From Liopterus haemorrhoidalis (Eukaryota > Arthropoda > Insecta > Coleoptera > Dytiscidae), in contig OZ020617.1 in NCBI GenBank assembly GCA_963971575.1, forward strand, positions 23,008,740-23,072,739: a stretch of 64,000 bases of DNA, read 5' to 3'. This document shows positions 53,401-64,000 of the stretch, one piece after another. Every line of letters begins with the position of its first letter. The first letter of the stretch is position 1. The notes under the pieces were generated by a model. It was not told the DNA's origin, did not search any database, and saw only the letters and a program-made list of their open reading frames with translations. The position numbers and the translations under genes were made by a program.

Positions 53401-54912
53401 TTGACAAAACACACAAATGAGTTAATCCAACCAAATTCAACATCCTTGCAAAATCAGACCAAACCGACTTTTGCAAATGCGATGAAACAAAATATTAATA
53501 AACCGTTAAATCCAATAAAAAAACTCGCCATTATCATGGACCAAAACGAAAACACCCTATCAGAAGAATATGTTATAGCTGTAGGTGACGTAATAGGGGC
53601 TCAAAACATAACGCACATCCAAAATATCTCTAAACAAAGAATTTGTATTTTTCTAAAAAATGAAGAACTTGTTAATAGTTTTGCAAACAATCACAAAACA
53701 ATATCAGTAACTAACATCATAACTAAAGTAAGACAATATATAGTACCAACAAAGAGACTAATTATATCAAATCTTTGCCCTTCAATCCCAGATAATCTAG
53801 TTGAAATAGAACTTGAAAAATGCGGAATAAAATTAAAATCTCATTTAAGCTTTCTGCGCGCTGGATTTAAAAAAGAAGGATATCAACACATTTTAAGTTT
53901 TCGTAGACAAATTTTTATAGAACCCAATGAAGATATACAGATTCCAGAAAAAGTAAATATGACATACGAAAGACAAAATATCATTATGTTCGTAGCAGAA
54001 GATACAACCCCGTGTGAAACTTGCAAAAAATTTGGACACAAAACAGAACACTGTAAATTTAACAATATCAACATAAATTCAACAAACACTCAAACTCCTT
54101 TAACGATAACAAACAATACATCTGAGGTACAAGTGCCCCAACCACAAAATGTAAGTCTACAACCAAAAAAATCTCTTGCTTAGGCTCAACAACCACAAAA
54201 CTCTTTGCAACAAAGTCAGTCACTATTACAAAATCAAGGAAACGAAAAAATGATAGAACATATCCCAGAACAAAAATCTATTGAAGCTCAACAACATATT
54301 TCAGTACAATCGGAAAAACAGCATAATCAAAATGAAAATAAGGAAAGTGAAAATCTTGAAAATATCCGAATTACAACAGGCACGGAATCTCAGAAAATAA
54401 TAATAAAAACATTAGGGAAGATTGAACCACAAATATAGGGCAAAAGAGACCGCTAACATTATCTAACAGTACTGATTCCCTGAATAAAGAAAACGTTACA
54501 ATATCTGAAAATACACCTGACGATGATAAACAAGAAACACACGAAAATAGGAGAACAAAAAACAAAAACCATCTACGAGCAGATAAAAATCAATCAGTCC
54601 TAAAAGAACTCCGGAAAAAATAGAAGAGATCCTTAAAAACTTGAAACCCTTTCTCCTAAAAATAAGTATACAATTAAATACGATATTTTTAAAACTATAT
54701 TGGAAAATGTAAAAAACAACAGTTACCCATTATCAACCGTAAGACATTATGTTGATGATGCCGAACATTTCCTAGAAATCATAACAGACCTGTACAAACA
54801 TGCTCATTCAAAGGGACTCAAAAACAGATTCACCAGGTTAACAACTAGACTGCGACAACAATTAGATGAAGAAGAAGAAGAGGAGATAGAGGAGGTAGAA
54901 AAAGACATATAA
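53401..54912 (+). pseudogene. I-clade LINE ORF1 (gag-like, one CCHC knuckle)
   Basis: An open stretch to 54183 encodes KKLAIIMDQNENTLSEEYVI, an RRM-like central part (VRQYIVPTKRLIISNLCPSI), and CETCKKFGHKTEHCKF, a CxxC-x4-H-x4-C zinc knuckle that binds element RNA. A Gln/Asn-rich tail continues through a stop at 54181 and frameshifts at about 54440-54700. It ends in a helical, acidic part (VRHYVDDAEHFLEIITDLYK, QQLDEEEEEEIEEVEKDI) at a TAA in 54910-54912. The likely original ATG is just upstream, near 53379, now out of frame. Confidence 0.85.
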
Positions 54913-57652
54913 TGGCGATACTGCAATGGAACTTGAATGATTTGTGTACGCATCTGCCCGAATTATAACATTTAATATATTACAAACAAATCCAACATTT
55001 ATTTGTCTTCAGGAAACCAGACTATTAAGCGAACAAAATTTCAAATTAAAACAACATAACATATTTAGGACAGACAGACAGACAAACACCATAGCAAGTG
55101 GAGGCGTAGCAATCATAGCTAAAAACCAAATATTTGCGCAAGAAATAAATATAATAACAAACTTAGAAACCATTGCAATATCTACCTTTATTCCACAAAA
55201 AATCACTATTTGTGGTGCATATATCCCCCCAAATGCAGCTCTAACAGACACCGATTTGAAATTATTAATCCAACAATTACCGACGACATTTATTATTCTG
55301 GGAGGCTTTAATGCCCACAATATTATATGGGATTCTGGACGCACCGATACAAGAGGAAGATTAATAGAAAATATCATAGATGATAATATAGTCCTCTTAA
55401 ATGACGGTTCACAAACACATTTCTGTGCAAATAGTGGAAACTTCACATCTATTGACCTCACCTTTTGCCACCCTCAAATAGCACCATACGTATCCTGGCA
55501 AGCACTGCCTTATATAAATGGCAGCAATCATTTTCCCATCCTAGTAAGCCTACCAATTCATAATGAAAATCCCCCTCAACATCATCAAACGAGATGGAAA
55601 TTAAAAGAAGCAAAATGGGAATCTTTTAAAGAAAAATCTAAAAATCATAACTTAAAAGTACTAGACCGGGATATAAATCAAACTGTTAAAAATCTTGTAA
55701 CATTTATAAAAACTATTGCCGATGACACGATCCCCAAGAAACAAGAACAAAAAAACAAATACATCGTACCATGGTGGAATAAAGAATGTTATACTGCAAT
55801 AAAAGAAAACAAAAAGGCTCTATATAAATACAGAAGGCAAAATACTCTTGAAAATCTCATAAATCTGAAGAGAAGACGAGCCATTGCTAGAAGAGTAATT
55901 CTCGAAAGCAAGAAAACATCCTGGCAAAAATACGTTGAGAGCATCAACATACAGACAACACCTGCTGAAATATGGGAGAAAGTGAGAAAAATAAATGGAA
56001 CCCAAAGTATGAGAACAACGCCAGCCCTCATTGTAAACAATAGCATAATAACTCAGACGCAAACGATTACAAATATCCTAGCAGAAACTTTTGAGAAAAA
56101 TTCAAGTAATAATTCCTATGAACAAGATTTCCAAAACTATAAAATTAATAAAGAACAAGAAGAATTAAAAATAAACAGTGATAATGATATTATAAACAAC
56201 AAATTGACATAAGAAGAACTACATTGGGCTATCAGGGATCTCAAACAAAATTAATGTCCAGGGCCAGATGAAATACCGAATGAAATCATACAACATATGT
56301 CAGACAAACTTTTAGACCATATTCTGGACGTTTATAATTATATTTGGGAAAAACATGTCTACCCAAACGATTGAAAAATAGTCATAACAATACCTATACA
56401 CAAATCAAATAGCTCGAAGTCTGACCCCAAAAACTACCATCACTGTCTAATAACCTGAGCAAATGGTTACAGAAAATAATAAATAAAAGATTAATGTGGT
56501 TTCTAGAAAAATATAATATCATAAACAGTAAAAAAAAAAGTTTCAGAGAAGAGGTCATTGATAACCTAATGAACATCACAAGCGAAATAAGAAGTGCCCA
56601 AAAAAATAAATAACACCTTTTAGCTATCTTTTTTTACATATAAAAAGCGTATGACACTGCATGGAAACACAATATTCTACTATCCTTACAACAGTCTGGA
56701 CTAGATGGACATAAATTATATTACTTAAAAAAATTTCTTTCTGAACGTAAATTCAAAGTTTATTTAAACGGATTTTTAGTACAAGCACAAGCAAACGGAG
56801 ACAAGGTGACATTTTAGGAATTTAGGAATATCCAAACATATAACAACATCACTTTTCGCTGACGATTTGGTCCTATATTACAAAGACAAAAATATAAATT
56901 CAATACAAAGAGAATTACAGCAGGCATTATCAAAGCTTGAACAATGGTCGCAAAACACGAGGTTGACTTTTTCTGTTTTCAAAACTAAGGCCGTATTTTT
57001 TACAAACTCCAGAAAACCCAGGAGCAAATTAACCATTAACCTTAAATGGAAATAATATAGAGTACGTTACAAATATTAAATTTCTTGGTATTATACGAAA
57101 AACTAATCTGGAAACACCACATCAACTATTTAAAACAAGATTGTTTGCAAAGAATAAATTTATTAAAAACAATAGGACACTATAGATGGGGAGCACAGAA
57201 AGAAGTACTTCTAAACATCTATAAAGCCATCATTAGATCTAAATTAGACTATGGTTATGCTGTATATGGATATGCGGAGAGAAGTGCGATAAAAAAGCTA
57301 AATACAATTCAATCTACATCCGTCAGAATATGACTAGGAGCATTTAGAACTAGTCCGGTTGCAAGTATTTTATGTGAGGCAGGAGAGCCACCCTTGGACC
57401 TCGGGAGGAAACGGTTATTTCTCCTTTATATCCCATCCATAAAAATATATTCCGCAAAAACAATAATAATTTATCGATTAAAGATAATTCACCCCTTCAA
57501 AAACAAATACTTGAATACCTAAGTTCACTTGATATTCCTATCCCTCAAATTCCAAAAAAATACAACTCCAATATACCTCCATGGGTCAGGAGAAATCCAA
57601 TTTTTTACTTGCACTTCTCGAACCACAATAAATCTTCTACCCACCCAACAAT
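54912..57652 (+). pseudogene. I-clade LINE ORF2, endonuclease and reverse transcriptase
   Basis: The ATG (54912-54914) overlaps the ORF1 stop as TAATG and reads MAILQWNLNDLCTHLPEL before a one-base shift. EN then runs TNPTFICLQETRLLSEQNFK, ASGGVAIIAKN, ICGAYIPPNAALTD, IILGGFNAHNIIWDSGRTDT and NGSNHFPILVSL. A linker leads to RT pieces GPDEIPNEIIQHMSD, KAYDTAWKHNILL, SLFADDLVLYYKDKN-like at about 56855, and KLDYGYAVYGYAERSAIKKL. Stops at 56212, 56254, 56374 and 56449 and further shifts break RT. The frame then meets the inserted LINE at 57653. Confidence 0.88.
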
Positions 57653-57860
57653 ATAATAATAATAATAATAATTTATTCCGTTATAAATATACATATTTTA
57701 GCCTTTGATAAATCTAAGCACAGCTTGTCGCATTATCAGAGGCAGATAGAGTACATATAAATAGATTTTTGTTACAGAAATAAATATAGTATAAATATAT
57801 ATATACATATATATTCAAAATAAGAAGAAAAAAAATTTTTTAAATATATACTAACTTAGC

Positions 57861-60185
57861 CTAATAAATTATTTTAGGAATTTTGTTGCATACCATAAGA
57901 TCTTTGGCATGTTTAACATAGGAAAAATAATTGGCTTGAAGAAGCAAAGACACATTCATATTTTCTTGTAAAATATTATATACCTTAGGAATATGATACA
58001 TAAAACTAGATTGTCCCATTGCTTTCTTTGCAAAAAAATTTAGAGATATTTTTTTAACATTCAGTCTAGTTTCATGGTTGTGTTCTGGGAAGATAAGTAT
58101 ATCATTACCACCATATTTATAAATATATTTGCTAACACTTAAGAAATATAATTCATTTAGTGTGAATATATGGAATTCGTTATACAGAGCGGTTTCTGAA
58201 TACCGAGCTGGTTTTTTTAGTATTATTCTAAGCAGTATATTTACTGCAGTGATTAAACGCTTTAGATGTGTTTCATTAGTTGAACCCCACGTGATTAGCC
58301 CATACATCAGTGTAGATTGAATGAAACCACAATAGATAGATTTCAACATCTGCATATTGAGTACTGTTCTCAGATTTTTTAATAAAAAATAGAATCTACG
58401 TACTTTATTGGTAATATAATTAATGTGATAATGCCACCTAAGATGACAATCAATATAAATTCCCAGAAATTTTATGCTCTCTGTTCTAGTTATAGCCATA
58501 CTGCAATTGCAATCTTCTCTTACACAATTTAAGTCATGAACTAAAATCCTGTCATCAGAGGGATACGATTTATTATTGCATGTAAAAGTTATAAAGTGAG
58601 TTTTATTAGAATTTAAAGACAGTATATTGTTGTCAAGCCAAAATTTTATAGTCGTAAGACAAGCCAACATTCTTGCATACACCTCATTCCACGTGAAACC
58701 AGTCACATACAGTACCGTGTCATCAGCGTAACAGGATATGTAAGCATCCACGAGGTTCAAGTTCAGCAAATCATTTATATATATAATAAACAGAAGCGGC
58801 CCCAGAACTGAACCCTGTGGGACTCCATGCATTATCTGTAGGCTATCACCCAAATAATTATTTATTTTAACTCGTTGATTTCTGTTACTTAGATAACTTT
58901 TGAAGAATTTTAGAGCCGGACCTCTTACCCCATATAATTCTAATTTTGTGTACATTGTGGCATGGTCAACAGTATCAAATGCCTTAGATAGATCTAGGAA
59001 AGTAGCGGCACTTGGTATATTATTATCTAAATTACTATATATTTGGGATACCAAATTAGTCAAAGCCTGTTCAGTGCCGATACCTTCTCTAAATCCAAAC
59101 TGTCTGGAGGATATAAGATTATATTTGTTGATAAAAGATGTAAGCTGTGATTTAACAATTTTTTCTAAAATTTTGGAAATACTTGTTGTGAGTGATATCG
59201 GCCGATAGTTACACATGTCTTTGATACCCGACCCCTTATATATTGGAACAACAACAGCAGATTTTAGAACTGTAGGGAAAATACCATGTTCAAAACATTC
59301 ATTAAATAAATGTGCAAGAGGCAGCGCAATGAAGTGACCTATAATTTTTATAACACGTGAAGAGATACCATCGTCACCACAAGCTACTTTAGTTTTCAAG
59401 TTTTTAATTTGAGATAATATATCATTTTCATTTAGCGGGGACCAGAAAAAAGAATTTGTCAAAGGTGCTATATTATGTGTATATTGATTGCCACTGTGAT
59501 GTATGTGCTTTGCTAAATTTTTGGCTACGTTGACAAAATACTGATTAAATTCGTTAGCAATTTTAGAACTATCAGTTACTGTCTCGTTATTATTGTTAAA
59601 AATTTCATGTATAATAGTTGTTTCGTTGTCAAGATTGTTTATTTCTTTGACAACATCCCAAATTTGTTTAATATTGTTATTGTTGTTGATTTTATTTTTA
59701 TAATATTTTTCTTTTTCTGAACGAATTAGTGATGTGACTAAATTTCTTAGCTTTTTAAAATCATTAAATGCACGTATATCCGATTTGTTTTTTAAATAAA
59801 TGGAATGAAGTTTATCTCTTAATTTTATGTGCATATAAATGTTATTGGTCATCCATGGCTTTTTAAATTTGATATTTTGCGAAACTCGGCGAGATTTAGT
59901 TTTCGTGGCAGATGTAATGTAATTTTGAAGTTTAGGTTTCCTAATACATTGCACAAATCCATTAGCCGTCAATAAATTTAAATAATCATGGCCAATGTTA
60001 GCTATGTTCTCTTCCAAAATATTAATATTAATATCTCCAGCAAAAATTTCATTATTTTCTGTACAGTAGTTACTGATATAATTTTCTAAAGTATTTAAGA
60101 ATTTATCGCAATCGTAAGAGTGTGATCTGTAAACAGATAATATCTTTGAAATTATTTTGCAATGGTCCAATATTAATGCAGACAC
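57861..60185 (-). pseudogene. LINE ORF2, endonuclease end and reverse transcriptase, open for 774 codons
   Basis: The open frame begins inside EN (SVYRSHSYDCDKFLNTLENY, EIFAGDININILEENI). RT motifs are AVVVPIYKGSGIKDMCNYRP, ISLTTSISKILEKIV, QFGFREGIGTEQALTNLVSQ, ATFLDLSKAFDTVDHATMYT, MHGVPQGSVLGPLLFIIYIN and the catalytic SCYADDTVLYVTG. RVKFLGIYIDCHLRWHYHIN-like and LMYGLITWGSTNETHLKRLI follow to a stop at 57861-57863. All catalytic RT residues are intact. The EN start lies at 60333-60833 beyond a foldback insertion, so the ORF as a whole is interrupted. Confidence 0.92.
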
Positions 60186-60403
60186 CTTTATTTTGGACGT
60201 TTGCCATTGCTGATAGTACTAGGCTAGAATAGTACAATATAATGAGTATTAGTATCCAAAAGATATAATACTTCAAGAGTAATATAAAAAATTCGGACGT
60301 TTCGGAAACTGCTCAACAATCTGTTTCCATCTTCAGCGATCACGTGAAGTGATGATCATCACTTCTAGTACTATCAGCAATGGCAAACGTCCAAAATAAA
60401 GGT
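60179..60403. mobile_element. Foldback MITE inside the LINE endonuclease
   Basis: GACACCTTTATTTTGGACGT with TTGCCATTGCTGATAGTACT (60181-60220) is repeated as its exact reverse complement at about 60363-60402. The roughly 140-bp interior has no coding sequence. Arms of 40 bp without mismatch indicate a recent element. The flanking LINE sequences do not abut cleanly. Confidence 0.88.
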
Positions 60404-60833
60404 GTCTGCTGTAAACAGATGTTAAGTAAAAATTTGTATCAGAAATATTGAAAGATGTACGTAGAAAAGTAAAATCATTTAAAGTAATTACTTTATTTAT
60501 GTGAGAAATATCTGATTTAATGTACAGAATAACTCCATCTGCTTTATTTATTTTACTGCAGTTGTAATATATAGTATAACCGGGAATATTAAAATATTCT
60601 GTATAACAATTCCATATTTCAGTGATTATAATTAGATCATAAACAATGTTAGAGGATGCGAGAAAGGTTAAAAGATCATTAAAGTGGCACCCAATACTGC
60701 GGATATTTTGTTGTAAGATACTTACGGTTCTACGATCTTTCGCTTTCAATTCATCAATTATTTTAATAAAAGTAGAGTTGTCCTTTGCAAACACTTCATC
60801 GATCTGAGGTACATCATACGCCACAAAATCCAC
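60404..60833 (-). pseudogene. LINE ORF2 start, AP-like endonuclease N-terminal part
   Basis: ATG at 60833 (MDFVAYDVPQIDEVFAKDNS) begins the ORF2 protein. VSILQQNIRSIGCHFNDLLT holds the first EN motif (Asn), and YDLIIITEIWNCYTEYFNIP holds the catalytic Glu, where the family usually has LTET or LSET. INKADGVILYIKSDIS and TNFYLTSVYS follow. The reading then enters the foldback element and ends. It belongs with the 774-codon frame at 57861-60185. Confidence 0.85.
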
Positions 60834-61340
60834 TTTGTTACAATGTAGTAGTTGTAAATAAGGCTTAAATTAACAAAATTAACAGAATCAATTAACAAAA
60901 CAAAATAATAATGACCATAAAAAAAAAATAATTATCATAAATTTTAAAGAGCAGCAGCATAATACTATTTGAAGAGTTCAAATATTTTTATTCTAACATA
61001 GAGTTAAGTTTTCGATTATCATAAATTTCTTAGAACTAAAACACTTATACAATAAGTTATATTATGAAATTTTAACGTTAAATATTTTTTTTTAAATTAG
61101 GTTGGCAACCTGCGTATCAATTAACTAAAATACAAATATTGTTCGTTATTGCAAAAAAAAAAAAAAAAGATTTATTGAATTGGTACGCATGTCGTCTGCC
61201 TAATAAAACAAAGACACACCAACAGGTGTGATATCACAATATGATTCATATAATCCTACGAAGTCTAACAAAACAGGGACATCATATCAGTGCAACTGAA
61301 CGACCTTCCCAAACGAGGGCATTGAACTCTAATGAACTAA
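60834..61340 (-). other. Spacer between ORF1 and ORF2 of the nested LINE
   Basis: About 500 bp of AT-rich non-coding sequence including a poly-A/T run at 61154-61169. ORF2 must have been translated by reinitiation or from a different transcript, or part of ORF1 or ORF2 is lost here. Confidence 0.4.
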
Positions 61341-62006
61341 CTATAACAAGTGAGATATGTCATTTACACGAGCTATGCTATCACCTGTTTTGCGATACAC
61401 TGAACCATCTCGCGTCCAGACATTCCGTGGGCCAAATTTTTTAATAGCAAGGTTTAAAATATTTAAATTATCTCTGCAGAGATCCTCGCGTATAACCACA
61501 TTAGAGCCCTTAAGATTCCTTTTATTCCTGAACACTAAGGATCGGTCTCTATAACTTGTAAATTTCACAATTATTGGCCTCGGTTTATTAACCTCAGTTG
61601 ATTTACCAATGCGATGGGACCGATCTAGAGCACTTTTATTTATGTTAATATTAAGTTTGTTCTTTAATAACTCACATACAATGTCATCAGTGTCTTCATT
61701 CTTGGACTCCGATACCCCAAATATTCTCAGGCAGTTTCTTCGGGAATATTGTTCCACGGTTCGTAAGCGGTGGTTGACTTCCTTCAGTGCCTCATCCTTC
61801 TCACTCAGCTTCTTCTCCAACTCTTCTATCCTTGACTCCAACTCCATTTGCTTCTCTTCATACCGTTTAATTATGATCGGCGCTAGCGACTTCGCCAAAT
61901 CATTTAAAAACGATGGAGTTTTTAAGGTGTCCTTAATAATTCTTTCCACCTCAGATACTTCATCTGCAATAACGCAGGCTTCATTGGATCTCGTCTGTAT
62001 ACTCAT
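61341..62006 (-). CDS. LINE ORF1, L1-like RNA-binding protein, open
   Basis: The ATG at 62006 (MSIQTRSNEACVIADEVSEV) gives a 221-residue open frame with no break. Residues about 55-95 are a coiled coil (EEKQMELESRIEELEKKLSE, KDEALKEVNHRLRTVEQYSR). An RRM-like domain starts RRNCLRIFGVSESKNEDTDD. The C-terminal part contains SHRIGK, RPIIVKFTSYRDRSLVFRNK and VVIREDLCRDN, the L1-type ORF1 layout with no zinc knuckle. Such proteins coat LINE RNA. The start is preceded by about 110 bp of leader after the target duplication. An upstream in-frame GTG exists but the ATG is preferred. Confidence 0.88.
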   Translation of the reverse strand: MSIQTRSNEACVIADEVSEVERIIKDTLKTPSFLNDLAKSLAPIIIKRYEEKQMELESRIEELEKKLSEKDEALKEVNHRLRTVEQYSRRNCLRIFGVSESKNEDTDDIVCELLKNKLNININKSALDRSHRIGKSTEVNKPRPIIVKFTSYRDRSLVFRNKRNLKGSNVVIREDLCRDNLNILNLAIKKFGPRNVWTRDGSVYRKTGDSIARVNDISHLL

Positions 62007-62118
62007 TTTCACTGAGTTTTTTTTAATATTTAGTTAGACACGTAAAATATATAGACTAGCTGCACACTCTTAACACGTCTACACAGAGCGACTGTACATT
62101 ACGGAATGAGTATATAAG

Positions 62119-62949
62119 CAACAATTCTTAAAACTAAACAAAAAATATCAAAATTATATCCAAATATATACTGACGGATCCAGAATTAACAATCAGATAG
62201 GGGCGTCAATAATGATTGGAGAAGAAGTCCACAAACATCGTTTTCCCGATGACGTAAGCAATTTTGCAGCAGAAGTTTACAGTATCCTTCAATCGTCAGA
62301 GTACATAAATCATAGCCCAAAAAGAAGTTCATCAAATATACGGACTCTTTAAGTTGTTTACAAAAACTAGAAAAGCCTCATAGTAAATGCCCATTAATAA
62401 AAAAAATCCAAGAAAATATTCATAACTCCAAAATAAATAATAAAGAAATAGTACTGGCATGGATACCATCACATGTAAATATAGAAGGAAATGAAGCAGC
62501 AGACCAAGCAGCGAAGGAAGCAACCAATATAGAAGAAATTACAGAAATAACCCTTGAGAATGATATAAAACAAAATCAAAGTTAAAATAAAAGAAAAATG
62601 GAACGTTAGATGGCAACAAACTACCAACAATAAATTAAGAGAAATTAAAGACAAAATCGAACCAAGTAAAACACCTGACCACAGAAAAAACCAGACCATT
62701 ATTACCAGGCTGCACATAGGACACACAAAAGTCACGCATAAACACCTCCTAGATAAAACCGAACAACCAGTTTGTGATATGTGCAACACCCTTATAACAG
62801 TGGAACAAATGCTTATCCACTGTCAAAACTACGACAGATCAAGAGAAAAATATAACATCCCAGATGAACTCCTTTCTGCGCTCAGCTACAAAAACCACGA
62901 GAATATGATACATTTCTTGATAGACGCAAACATGATCAAAGACATTTAG
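62119..62949 (+). pseudogene. I-clade LINE ORF2, RNase H domain and C-terminus
   Basis: The continuation after the nested LINE encodes IYTDGSRINNQIGASIMIGE with the first catalytic Asp, NFAAEVYSI with the Glu, KYTDSLSCLQKLEK with the second Asp, and IVLAWIPSHVNIEGNEAADQ with the His and last Asp. This is an apparently complete RNase H active site spread over shifted frames. CDMCNTLITVEQMLIHC (CxxC-x8-H-x3-C) is the C-terminal zinc-like motif seen in I elements. The stop is at 62947-62949. RNase H would remove the RNA strand after reverse transcription. Confidence 0.88.
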
Positions 62950-63349
62950 CCTTGCAAACTGTTTAAAACCATCAAATTGTATCACTCTTTGTTATTATTA
63001 TTATTACTATTATGTTATTTTATTATATTTGTTATTATATCTGTTTACAATAATCATTACTATTCTCAAATTATTATAACTATGAATCAAAACTATTTAT
63101 TAGTATTATTACTACTGTTTGCTATTATTATAAGTAATTATTATTAATGAAAGCTGTAAAATTATCTTATAAGTATGTATATTTATTATCTATGGGGTGC
63201 TAATAATCTTAGACATTGAAGTGCTCCTAAAAAAAAGAAACAAAAAAAACAAACTGATCTATAACTAAAAACAAAAATATCACAAACAGATTTTTGGACA
63301 TTCGTAGATGAGAATAAATATCCAGTCTTAAAAAAAAGGTTAAATTCCT

Positions 63350-63740
63350 GTTTTGGATCCAAACTACCTTTGCGAAAGTGGTTTTTCAACAATGAACTTG
63401 TTAAAATCAAAGTTCATATCCAGGATGACTAATGAACATCTGAATGACTACATGAATTTAGCTATAGCATCATATGTACCAGAGTGCAAGAAATTGTCAG
63501 AAGGAATCCAGTGTCAGATTTCACATTAAAATATTTTTTTCCCCGTATTTAACTTGTAATCTTCTTAATAAATAAATTGTTTTCTTTAACATATTACAAT
63601 TTTTTATTATTTGTGCATTATTATGTACGTTTAAAATTAAAATATTAAAAGCAAAATATGTATGTGCCTCGCCTAAAATTTTTGAATCCCAAAGTGGCTC
63701 GAGCCAAGTTGAGGGTTGGGCATCACTGGCCTAACGCAAC
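63350..63740 (+). pseudogene. hAT transposase C-terminus and 3' end
   Basis: The frame from about 63370 reads LCESGFSTMNLLKSKFISRM then TNEHLNDYMNLAIASYVPEC and a stop near 63528. This is the C-terminal hAT block of the type seen in GTF2I-repeat or ZBED-like hAT proteins. The downstream sequence ends GTTGAGGGTTGGGCATCACTG at about 63731, which in reverse is CAGTGATGCCCAACCC, a hAT terminal repeat. The rest of the element is missing upstream, where the I-clade LINE ends. Confidence 0.75.
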
Positions 63741-63759
63741 AACAATGCATAGATTAGCT

Positions 63760-64000
63760 TGGTTCAACTTTTGGTAATGAAGCACCATCAGAAAAGACTG
63801 TTTATAATTGGTTTTCAGAATTTCGTCGTGGTCGTGCGTCCGTCAGTAATGAATCTCGTGAAGGTCGAGGCATCCTTTGGCATATCTCAGATTGCAATAC
63901 ATTCGATTTGGCATGAACATTTAGCTGTGAAAAAGATTGTTCCCGATGAATTCCGCATAATTTGACCGAAGCTCAAAAAAAGGCTCGTGTTGATTGGTGT
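63760..64000 (+). pseudogene. Mariner transposase N-terminus, runs off the window
   Basis: Shifted plus frames read FGNEAPSEKTVYNWFSEFRR then GRASVSNESREGR, a mariner helix-turn-helix. An internal deletion follows, then SQIAIHSIWHEHLAVKKIVP and PHNLTEAQKKARVDWC at the window end. This is the linker just before the catalytic domain. At least two frameshifts and the deletion show it is dead. The 3' part lies outside the window. Confidence 0.85.

Larger units (their letters stand above)
57653..62118 (-). mobile_element. Nested Jockey/CR1-like LINE, nearly full length, 4.47 kb
   Basis: CAACAAT at 57646-57652 and 62119-62125 is a 7-bp target duplication. On the minus strand the element has a 5' leader (CATTCCGTAATGTACAGTCG), ORF1, ORF2, and a 3' untranslated region ending in a TTATTATTATTATTAT-type tail. 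It also contains a foldback element at 60179-60403. It is among the best-preserved LINEs in the window. Confidence 0.9.
53331..63235 (+). mobile_element. I-clade LINE, interrupted by a second LINE
   Basis: The order is ORF1 with a zinc knuckle, ORF2 endonuclease, reverse transcriptase, RNase H, and a 3' end near 63235 (GCTAATAATCTTAGACATTG). An RNase H domain after RT and the CysHis ORF1 are marks of the I group. The nested LINE occupies 57653-62118. When the duplicated CAACAAT is counted once, the reading frame runs on from HPT into ILKTKQKISK and YTDGS. The element is otherwise nearly whole but carries many frameshifts. Confidence 0.88.

Noticed and set aside
49820..63740. A single 14-kb hAT element joining the end-like sequence at 49.83 kb with the end at 63.73 kb (flanks GGCCTAAA and GGCCTAAC)
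   Set aside because: The terminal bases do not pair properly and the intervening DNA contains several complete independent elements; the flank likeness may be chance.

Overview
The window looks like a transposon-dense, AT-rich stretch of an arthropod nuclear genome, most probably an insect. The grounds are the repeat spectrum: mariner (DD34D), PIF/Harbinger with a MADF partner gene, pogo, hAT, Jockey/CR1-like, I-clade and R1/I-like LINEs, short LTR elements and a tRNA-derived SINE. The species cannot be named from sequence alone. I find no convincing single-copy host gene. Nearly every coding segment belongs to a mobile element, and most are broken.

Layout. 0-5 kb: a Jockey-like LINE fragment, an LTR with a tRNA-Trp primer-binding site, a 5'-truncated mariner ending in a long (TA)n tract, and a 155-bp tandem array. 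6.1-8.8 kb: a young-looking 2.66-kb LTR element with almost identical 173/174-bp LTRs, a tRNA-Leu-like primer site, a minisatellite and no gag-pol. 9.3-14.4 kb: a dispersed repeat, then a 4.27-kb Harbinger element. Its transposase is broken, but its convergent three-exon MADF gene is open and correctly spliced in silico, with other small transposons lodged inside it. 15.3-19 kb: a LINE on the minus strand. 20-23.6 kb: an internally deleted mariner, a pogo-like C-terminus with a PHD-like finger, a snapback mariner derivative and a dispersed repeat. 24-27.9 kb: two tRNA-derived SINEs in opposite orientation, one inside a hAT/CGGBP1-like remnant, and a LINE 3' end. 27.9-34.9 kb: a second pogo-PHD element, split by a 4.6-kb R1/I-like LINE flanked by 16-bp target-site duplications. 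35-39 kb: a hAT MITE, two divergent THAP-like fragments and a 1.1-kb terminal-inverted-repeat element containing a tRNA-like sequence. 40-42.3 kb: a truncated sister copy of the R1/I-like LINE and a 110/112-bp satellite with trimeric higher-order structure. 42.4-49.4 kb: hAT remnants, a hAT-like element inserted in a foldback element, and a Jockey-like LINE. 50.2-53.1 kb: a CACTG-ended DNA transposon carrying a possible SAM-domain exon. 53.3-63.2 kb: an I-clade LINE (ORF1, EN-RT-RNase H) interrupted by a nearly full-length LINE with 7-bp target-site duplications. 63.3-64 kb: a hAT 3' end and the start of another mariner.

The genes do not form a cellular pathway. They work, or worked, as separate replication modules: EN-RT LINE machineries, DDE transposases with accessory DNA-binding proteins, and non-autonomous elements that would borrow those enzymes. 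The nesting order (MITEs in Harbinger introns, LINE in pogo, LINE in LINE, hAT in foldback) gives a relative chronology. The most interesting items are the LTR element without coding capacity, the pogo elements with C-terminal PHD-like fingers, the Harbinger with an open partner gene, the CACTG element with a SAM-like exon, and the higher-order satellite.
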